Shown piece after piece: positions 58,479-64,000 of a DNA stretch of 64,000 nt. The DNA lies in assembly GCA_963841715.1 (NCBI GenBank), contig CAWJDP010000001.1, positions 310,001-374,000 on the forward strand, in the 5' to 3' direction. Source of the DNA: DASPWW01 sp963841715. GTDB lineage: Bacteria > Actinomycetota > Thermoleophilia > Solirubrobacterales > 70-9. The notes below the pieces were generated by a model. The model worked only from the letters and a program-made list of their open reading frames with translations, did no database searches and had not been told where the DNA came from. The translations under genes and the position numbers were made by a program. The first letter of the stretch is position 1. Every line of letters begins with the position of its first letter.

Positions 58479-58790
58479 TCAGTGGCGCGGTGCGACGAGC
58501 CACGCGACGGCGGCGACGCCGGCGGCGAGTGTCGCCCACCGCAACCACGGCCGATCGCGGCCCAACTCGCCCCGAGCAGCGCGCCTGCGAGCACGAAGGT
58601 GGCGCTCCACAGCGCGCAGCCGGCCACGGTCAGGGCGATGAACCGCCACACGCCGACCTCGTAGCGCCCTGCCGGAACCGAGATGAACGTGCGCACGAGC
58701 GGGAGCAGGCGCGCGATCAGCACCGCCCACTCGCCGTTGTGCTCGAACAGGCTTGCGCAGCGTTGCTCGATCCCGGCGCCGGCCCATCGT
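58479..58790 (-). pseudogene. DedA-family membrane protein remnant
   Basis: On the minus strand the residues IEQRCASLFEHNGEWAVLIA and RLLPLVRTFISVPAGRY match the second half of DedA proteins, followed by EVGVWRFIALTVAGCALWSATF. The N-terminal half is missing and no start is present. A frameshift near 58550 separates this from the C-terminal helix (LRWATLAAGVAAVAWLVAPRH, up to stop 58479). DedA proteins are lipid flippases or scramblases; this copy is non-functional. Confidence 0.65.
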
Positions 58791-58860
58791 CACGACCGCC
58801 ACCGATCTCGGGGCCCGACGAGGCGGGCCATCCGAAAGCCAGCCACTAGGGTGACCGACG

Positions 58861-60504
58861 ATGGCCGGGCACGAGGTCGGTTCACGCGCCAGGACGGTGA
58901 CGCTCGTTGCGATGACTCTGTCGGCGAGCATGATCCTCGTCGACCAGACGGCGATCCCGCTCGCGCTCCCGGACGTAGTCGAGGGGCTGAACGCCGGCTC
59001 TGATCTCGCGCAGTGGGTCCTGACGGCGAACGTGCTCCCGCTGGCGGCGCTGATGGTGTTCGGTGGCCGGCTCGGCGACCTGATCGGGCTGCGGAGAGTG
59101 TTCCTCGCCGGCGCGATCCTGTTCATCGTCTCCTCGGCGCTCGCCGGCGCGGCCCAGAGCATCGACTGGCTGATCGCGGTCCGCGCGAGCCAGGGTGCGG
59201 GGGCGGCGCTGATGATGCCGACCTCGATCGCGATCGTCAGCAACGTCTTCCCCGAGTCCGAGCGCGGCCGTGCGCTCGGGATCATGGCCGGCTCGTCGGC
59301 TTTCTTCGCCGCCGCGGGGCCGATCATCGGCGGGACGCTGACCCAGGTGATCGATTGGCGCGCGGTGTTCTACGTCAACGTGCCGCTGGCGGCCGGCGCG
59401 ATCCTGCTGACGCTCTCGGCGACGCCCGACCTGCGCCCCGGCAAGGGGGAACGGCGGCCGATTGACTACGCGGGCACAGCGCTGTTCGCGATCTCGATGG
59501 CGGGAATCGTTCTCGGGCTCGGACAGGGCCAGGACCTCGGCTGGGCCTCGCCGGCGACGCTGGTCCCGCTCGCGATCGGGGTCGCCGCGCTGCCCGTCTT
59601 CGTGCTTGTCGAGCGCCGGACGAAGAACCCGCTCGTCGACTTCGGGCTCCTGCGCCATCTCAACTTCCTTGCCGCGAACCTGAGCCAGGGACTCGCGGGC
59701 GCGATCGAGCTCGGGCTGGGGTTCCTGCTGCCGAGCTTCCTGCTGCTCGTGATCGGCTTCGATCCGTTCACCGCCGGAATCGCGCTGATCCCCGCGACGG
59801 TCCCGGTGATCCTGTTCGGCCCGCTCGCGGGGCGCCTGTTCGACCGCGTCGGCGGCCGGATCCCGCTCGCCGGCGCCTACGCGATCCTCACCGCGGCGGG
59901 CGTCGCGCTCTTCCTCGGAGCCGAGAAGGAGACGTACAGCGCGCTCGTCCCCGGCCTGCTGCTGTACGGAATCGGGCTCGGGATCGTGCTCACGGTCAAC
60001 GACCCGACGGGGCTGAACTCGGTCCCCTCGCACGACCAGGGCGAGGCCGCGGGGATGATCAACACGAGCGAGCAGCTCGGGGGCGCGTTCGGGATCGTGA
60101 CCCTTTCCGCGATCGCGCACAGCTACTACCACAACGCGGTCCAGAGCAAGCTGGAGGCGCACGGCATCCACACCACCCAAGCCCAGGCCGAGAGGTTCAG
60201 GGAGTTCATCGCCGAAGCGCAGCAGACCGGCCTGCGCCACGCACACATTCCCCCAAACGTGGCGAAGATCCTTCCCGACGCCGGGGTGGCGTTCACGGAC
60301 GCGTTCCAGCTCGTGTTCGTCGTCGTCGCGGCGCTGTCGCTGACCGGGGCGATCTTGAGCTTCGTGCTGATCCGCCAGGAGGACCGTGTCGAGCGCGGCG
60401 CGATCTTCAGCCGCCGCTCGCGCTGGATCAAGGTCACGACTGGCCGCGGGCCGGCGGTAACGCGCCAACCGCCGGTGGTCGAGCACCTCGGCCAGAAGGG
60501 CTAG
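58861..60504 (+). CDS. MFS multidrug exporter (DHA2 family, 14 TM)
   Basis: 547 residues from ATG 58861. Opens RARTVTLVAMTLSASMILVDQTAIPLALPDV; the MFS motif GGRLGDLIGLRRVFLAGAILF; TM4-5 VRASQGAGAALMMPTSIAIV, the DHA2 'gpilGg' antiporter motif GPIIGGTLTQVIDWRAVFYVNVPLA; and 14 hydrophobic segments. It exports drugs or toxic compounds against protons. The basic C-terminal tail is ~40 residues. It ends five bases before a convergent exported-protein gene. Confidence 0.93.
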   Translation: MAGHEVGSRARTVTLVAMTLSASMILVDQTAIPLALPDVVEGLNAGSDLAQWVLTANVLPLAALMVFGGRLGDLIGLRRVFLAGAILFIVSSALAGAAQSIDWLIAVRASQGAGAALMMPTSIAIVSNVFPESERGRALGIMAGSSAFFAAAGPIIGGTLTQVIDWRAVFYVNVPLAAGAILLTLSATPDLRPGKGERRPIDYAGTALFAISMAGIVLGLGQGQDLGWASPATLVPLAIGVAALPVFVLVERRTKNPLVDFGLLRHLNFLAANLSQGLAGAIELGLGFLLPSFLLLVIGFDPFTAGIALIPATVPVILFGPLAGRLFDRVGGRIPLAGAYAILTAAGVALFLGAEKETYSALVPGLLLYGIGLGIVLTVNDPTGLNSVPSHDQGEAAGMINTSEQLGGAFGIVTLSAIAHSYYHNAVQSKLEAHGIHTTQAQAERFREFIAEAQQTGLRHAHIPPNVAKILPDAGVAFTDAFQLVFVVVAALSLTGAILSFVLIRQEDRVERGAIFSRRSRWIKVTTGRGPAVTRQPPVVEHLGQKG

Positions 60505-60508
60505 ATGC

Positions 60509-61237
60509 CTACCCGATCGCGTGGGCGCTGATCACGCATCTACCGCTGGCCGGATTGAGAGAGACGGCCGCGATGCCGGTCGCCGACGCGTTTTCGTTGT
60601 CGAGGATTGCGAAGCTGGCGATCTGCCCGAGCCCCGTGTCCGAGCCCTTGATGACGATGAAGTCGGCCGAGGCCGAATGCAGCGGCACCACTTGCTCGAG
60701 CCCGTTCGAGTCGTAGTTGACCAGAGTCGCCCCGTCGGACTGCACCACCGGCTCTACGCCGCCCCTCAGCACCCCGCCCGATTCGGCCGAGCAGAAGGCG
60801 GCGATGGTGACGCGGCCGATCGTGAACAGATCCTGGCTCGCGGCGGAGCCGCCGACCGTATCGCTCAGCCGCGCCGTCTGCGCCTTGAAGAAATCGACTC
60901 CCTGAAGCGAGTCCGCCTTGACGCCGCTAAGGGTCGACTCGTCGATGTCGGCGCCGGTCAGCGAGTTGTCGCCGACCTTGCCGCCGTTGACCGCGTCGGC
61001 TCCGAGCTCTGCGGTCCCGACCGACGCGTCGCCGAGCTCGGCGCTGCCCACCGACCCGTCCTTGATCTTCGGCGCGCTGACGGCGTTCCTCTTGATGTTC
61101 TTCGCCTTGACGTCGTTCTTGCCGAGCTTGACGTGGACGGCGAGCGCCGCGCCACCCAGCGACACGAACAGAGCCGTCGCCGCGAGCGCGATCGCGATGC
61201 TCGACGATGACGGTCTGCGGCCGGTAATGCGGGCCAT
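60509..61237 (-). CDS. Exported protein with Lys/Gly-rich short repeats
   Basis: 242 residues. A signal peptide (IAIALAATALFVSLGGAALA) precedes short repeats: VKLGKNDVKAKNIKRNAVSAPKIKDGSV, GSAELGDASVGTAELGADAV, NGGKVGDNSLTGADID. These ~10-residue units form a collagen-like or beta-solenoid linker seen repeatedly in exported proteins of this lineage. A C-terminal beta-rich domain follows (~120-242: RVTIAAFCSAESGGVLRGGVE ... NPASGRCVISAHAIG) with two cysteines. Function unknown; it is probably surface-exposed. Confidence 0.8.
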   Translation of the reverse strand: MARITGRRPSSSSIAIALAATALFVSLGGAALAVHVKLGKNDVKAKNIKRNAVSAPKIKDGSVGSAELGDASVGTAELGADAVNGGKVGDNSLTGADIDESTLSGVKADSLQGVDFFKAQTARLSDTVGGSAASQDLFTIGRVTIAAFCSAESGGVLRGGVEPVVQSDGATLVNYDSNGLEQVVPLHSASADFIVIKGSDTGLGQIASFAILDNENASATGIAAVSLNPASGRCVISAHAIG

Positions 61238-61279
61238 GGCGTCTCCTCCCCAGTTGGACCGGTTGGCCGCAGCGTAGCG

Positions 61280-61942
61280 CTACGCGCGGGCAGCCTTGCG
61301 CGCCGCGTCGAGCGCGGGCCGCGAGCGCTTCGGCAGCCGCCGCCGAACGCGCCACGTCGCGCCCGAGAAGGCGAGGTTGGCGACCTTGGCGAAGCCGCTC
61401 TCGTCCTCGCGCAGCGCCAGCAGCAGGTGCGCGATCCGGTCCCCGGACGGCAGCTCGCCGGGCTCGGCGATGCGCACGCACCAGCAGTCGGTGCGGTGGC
61501 CGCCGGGCCTGACCATGATCGCCCCCTGCTCGCCGACCAGCCACACGCCCAGCCTCCCGCGCTCGAGCGCGAGCCCGGTTCGCGCCATCAGCCCGCGCTC
61601 GTCGTGGTCCATGAGGTCGCCGAGCAGCCCGAGCGCCGTCCGCTCGGCGCGCTCGCCGGCGCGCGCCCCATACCGGCTCCCGCTCGGCACGACGGAGTTG
61701 GCGCCCCGGCGCGCGTAGAGCTCGGGGATCACCCAGCCGTGCGCGAAGCTCATCGCCGCGACCGGGAACGTCAGCGGCTCGAGCCAGAGCAGAAAGCCGC
61801 CGGCGGCGAAGAACGGAACCGCGATCCCGAGCGTCCACGCCGTCCACCGGCGCCCGTCGCGGCGAAGCGTGCGCTCGGTCGTCTCCTCGCGCCACCAAAG
61901 GGCGCGGGCTTCGCTGATCCGAGCGGACTCGGCCCCCGCGGC
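61280..61942 (-). CDS. Two-TM hypothetical protein, start codon unclear
   Basis: The only canonical start is ATG 61753, but the same frame continues upstream to the stop of the next gene (61943). It encodes ISEARALWWREETTERTLRR, DGRRWTAWTLGIAVPFFAAG, then GFLLWLEPLTFPVAAM, i.e. a basic segment and the first transmembrane helix. The protein then has MSFAHGWVIPELYARRGANS, LGLLGDLMDHDERGLMARTG, RLGVWLVGEQGAIMVRPGG and RTDCWCVRIAEPGELPSGDRIAHLLLALREDE. I recall a conserved protein with these segments in related genomes. No enzyme motif is evident. A non-ATG start or a base change would explain the missing initiation codon. Confidence 0.7.
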   Translation of the reverse strand, partial: AAGAESARISEARALWWREETTERTLRRDGRRWTAWTLGIAVPFFAAGGFLLWLEPLTFPVAAMSFAHGWVIPELYARRGANSVVPSGSRYGARAGERAERTALGLLGDLMDHDERGLMARTGLALERGRLGVWLVGEQGAIMVRPGGHRTDCWCVRIAEPGELPSGDRIAHLLLALREDESGFAKVANLAFSGATWRVRRRLPKRSRPALDAARKAARA

Positions 61943-62167
61943 TCAGCCCCCGGCGATCGGGCGCCTCAGCACCACGAGGTCGGCGTCGAGCGGCAGCTCG
62001 CGGACGACGTCGGCGGTGCCGTCGGCGCGGGGCGCGCTCGCCAGCATCCCGGAGTCGAGCTCGCGGCGGAAGGCCTCGATCGCCTCGCGCTCCGCGGCCG
62101 CGTCCCCGGCGGTCCACTCCGCGAGCGTCGTATGGCCGGTGCGGTCCAATCTGACTAGGCGGGACAT
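61943..62167 (-). CDS. Small conserved hypothetical protein
   Basis: 74 residues from ATG 62167 with AAGGAGGA six bases upstream (minus strand 62179-62172). MSRLVRLDRTGHTTLAEWTA at the N-terminus, a Glu/Ala-rich helix (AAEREAIEAFRREL), and the end VRELPLDADLVVLRRPIAGG form a compact alpha/beta protein. It looks related to small proteins that recognise a 'GHTTLAEW' strand, but the role is unknown. Divergent from leuS; TATAGT (minus 62201-62196) is its likely -10. Confidence 0.75.
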   Translation of the reverse strand: MSRLVRLDRTGHTTLAEWTAGDAAAEREAIEAFRRELDSGMLASAPRADGTADVVRELPLDADLVVLRRPIAGG

Positions 62168-62239
62168 GGTTCCTCCTTGGTCGCGGCCTCGGCTGACTAT
62201 ACGCCCACGGTCCGATACCGGATGCCTCCGCGCGCTCCA

Positions 62240-62245
62240 TAAAAT
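62240..62245 (+). promoter_or_regulatory. -10 element of leuS
   Basis: TAAAAT ends 7 bases before the leuS ATG (62253), so the transcript should begin at or one base before the start codon, i.e. leaderless. No recognisable -35. Confidence 0.5.
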
Positions 62246-62252
62246 CAGCGCC

Positions 62253-64000
62253 ATGGCGGCCTACGACCACGCCGAGATCGAGCGCAGGTGGCAGCGCGTA
62301 TGGGACAACGAGGAGACGTGGCGCGTCCCGAACCCGGGCGACGCCGACTTCGACCCCTCGAAGCCCAAGAGCTACGTGCTCGAGATGCTGCCGTACCCGT
62401 CGGGCGAGCCCCACATGGGGCACCTGAAGGTTTATTCGATCGGTGACGCAATCGCGCATTTCCGGCGCCGCAACGGTGTCGGCGTTATCCACCCGATGGG
62501 CTACGACGCGTTCGGGCTCCCGGCCGAGAACCACGCGATCAAGACCGGCGAGCATCCGCGCGTCTCAACCGAGCGCTCGATCGCCGAGTTCCGCGGGCAG
62601 TTCCGCTCCTGGGGCGTGTCGATCGACTGGTCGCGCGAGCTCGGGACGCACGAGCCCGAGTACTACCGCTGGACGCAGTGGATATTCCTGCAGCTGTTCG
62701 AGCGCGGGCTCGCCTACCGCACCGAGGCTCCCGTCCAGTGGTGCCCGCAGGACGCGACCGTGCTCGCGAACGAGCAGGTGATCGACGGCCGCTGCGAGCG
62801 TTGCGGGCATCTGGTCGAGCAGCGGCTGCTCGAGCAATGGTTCTTCCGCATCACCGACTACGCCGAGCGCCTGCTCGCCGACTTCGAGCTGCTCGACTCG
62901 TGGCCCGAGCACGTGATCACGATGCAGCGCAACTGGATCGGGCGCTCGGAGGGTGCCGAGGCGACGTTCCGCTGCGAGGAGCTCGGGATCGACTTCCCCG
63001 TGTTCACGACCCGTCCCGACACGCTCTTCGGTGCGACCTTCTTCGTGCTCGCGCCCGAGCACCCTGAGATCGATCGCCTCGTGGCCGGCACCGACGCCGA
63101 GGGCCCGGTGCGCGAGTACGTGAACGAGGCGATCCGGCGCTCGGCCGAGGAGCGCGGGCTCGAGGAGCGGGAGAAGACGGGCGTGCCCCTCGGCCGCAGC
63201 GTGACGAACCCGGTCAACGGCGAGCAGATCCCGATGTTCGTCGCCGACTACGTGCTGATGGAGTACGGCACCGGGGCGATCATGGCGGTGCCGGCGCACG
63301 ACCAGCGCGATTACGACTTCGCCGTCAAGCACGGACTCGAGATCCGAACCGTGGTCGAGTCTGCCGACGGCGAGCTCCCCGAGGACGGCGCCTACGTCCA
63401 GCACACCGGGGACGAGGTCCTCGTCAACTCGGGCCCGTTCACCGGGATCTCGGCCGCCGATGCGATCGGGAAGATCATCGAGTGGCTCGAGGCCGAGGGC
63501 AACGGCCGCGCCGCGATCAATTACAGGCTCCGCGACTGGCTCGTCTCGCGCCAGCGCTACTGGGGGTGCCCGATCCCGATCGTCTACTGCGAGGGCTGCG
63601 GGATCGTCCCCGTGCCCGAGGACCAGCTGCCGGTCATCCTGCCCGACATAGACGACTACGCGCCGAAGGGAAAGAGCCCGCTCGCACAGGTAACCGACTG
63701 GGTCGAGACCGAGTGCCCGAGGTGCGGCGGCGCGGCGCGCCGCGAGACGGACACCATGGACACGTTCGTGGACTCGTCGTGGTACTTCCTGCGCTACCTC
63801 GACCCCCGCAACGATCAGGCCGCGTTCCGCCGCGAGGTCGCCGACCACTGGATGCCCGTCGACCAGTACATCGGCGGCGTCGAGCACGCGATCCTGCACC
63901 TGATGTATGCGCGCTTCTTCACCAAGGCGCTCGCCGACGTCGGCGCGCTCGAGGCGCAGGAGCCGTTCGCGAACCTGTTCACGCAGGGGATGGTGCTCCG
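62253..64000 (+). CDS. leuS: Leucyl-tRNA synthetase, 3'-truncated by the window edge
   Basis: 582 codons are present of a usual ~820-860. Opens MAAYDHAEIERRWQRVWDNE; HIGH-type motif PYPSGEPHMGHLKVYSIGD (~52); editing domain (FTTRPDTLFGATFFVLAPEHP; MAVPAHDQRDYDFAVKHGL); zinc-like CERCGH and CPRCGG pairs; and after the editing domain VSRQRYWGCPIPIVYC and MDTFVDSSWYFLRYLDP. The KMSKS region lies beyond the window. It charges tRNA-Leu and hydrolyses mischarged species. The frame is open to base 64000. Confidence 0.96.
   Translation, partial: MAAYDHAEIERRWQRVWDNEETWRVPNPGDADFDPSKPKSYVLEMLPYPSGEPHMGHLKVYSIGDAIAHFRRRNGVGVIHPMGYDAFGLPAENHAIKTGEHPRVSTERSIAEFRGQFRSWGVSIDWSRELGTHEPEYYRWTQWIFLQLFERGLAYRTEAPVQWCPQDATVLANEQVIDGRCERCGHLVEQRLLEQWFFRITDYAERLLADFELLDSWPEHVITMQRNWIGRSEGAEATFRCEELGIDFPVFTTRPDTLFGATFFVLAPEHPEIDRLVAGTDAEGPVREYVNEAIRRSAEERGLEEREKTGVPLGRSVTNPVNGEQIPMFVADYVLMEYGTGAIMAVPAHDQRDYDFAVKHGLEIRTVVESADGELPEDGAYVQHTGDEVLVNSGPFTGISAADAIGKIIEWLEAEGNGRAAINYRLRDWLVSRQRYWGCPIPIVYCEGCGIVPVPEDQLPVILPDIDDYAPKGKSPLAQVTDWVETECPRCGGAARRETDTMDTFVDSSWYFLRYLDPRNDQAAFRREVADHWMPVDQYIGGVEHAILHLMYARFFTKALADVGALEAQEPFANLFTQGMVL

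Overview
The window is about 70% G+C with strongly GC-rich third codon positions, and almost every gene has its best match in high-GC Gram-positive lineages. The chromosomal core runs tig-clpP-clpX-valS-folC-ndk-maf-mreBCD-mrdA-rodA-rng-rplU-rpmA-obgE-proBA-nadD-rsfS, with leuS at the right edge. This order, the cell-elongation genes, the many short Lys-rich exported proteins and the small exported-protein families suggest a rod-shaped actinobacterium of the Thermoleophilia (Solirubrobacterales) type. That assignment is inference from gene content and remembered gene order; no database was searched.

Left flank (1-18 kb): independent small transcription units. They include a truncated flavin amine oxidase, an ANTAR regulator, a TetR/metallo-hydrolase divergon, an MFS/MarR divergon, NTF2-like and GNAT proteins, a receiver-like/thioredoxin-reductase-like fusion, an exported lipoprotein, a divergent pair of related exported proteins, an ECF sigma factor coupled to an O6-alkylguanine-DNA alkyltransferase, a trypsin-like protease, LemA, an ArsR-SRPBCC pair and CorA.

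Core (18-45 kb): protein folding and turnover (Tig, ClpP, ClpX), then a minus-strand cluster of three tandem exported paralogues plus a fragment of a fourth. A long plus-strand block follows: ValS, FolC, a 39-residue membrane peptide, a zinc-ribbon membrane protein, Ndk, Maf, the MreBCD-PBP2-RodA elongation machine, RNase E/G, ribosomal proteins L21 and L27, ObgE, ProBA, NadD and RsfS. Genes overlap or nearly touch. A 16-bp hairpin covers the rng ribosome binding site, a structured leader precedes rplU, and two strong hairpins follow obgE.

Right flank (45-62 kb): around a tRNA-Ala(GGC) gene there is a marked cluster of decaying genes. It holds a remnant resembling a group-I-intron-associated PD-(D/E)XK endonuclease that runs into the tRNA, a frameshifted exported alpha/beta hydrolase, a frameshifted glycosyltransferase, a hydrolase with an internal in-frame deletion, and a DedA remnant. 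Intact genes between them encode cupin and VOC proteins, an epimerase, a second TetR regulator whose operator shares its core with the first, a two-component system, an MFS exporter and exported proteins. The window ends inside leuS.

Recurring themes are very short or absent 5' leaders (marR, clpP, leuS, arsR), possible non-canonical start codons (folC at ATA; three other genes with no ATG/GTG/TTG at the expected N-terminus), and several very small proteins (24, 39 and 47 residues) missed by ordinary length cut-offs.
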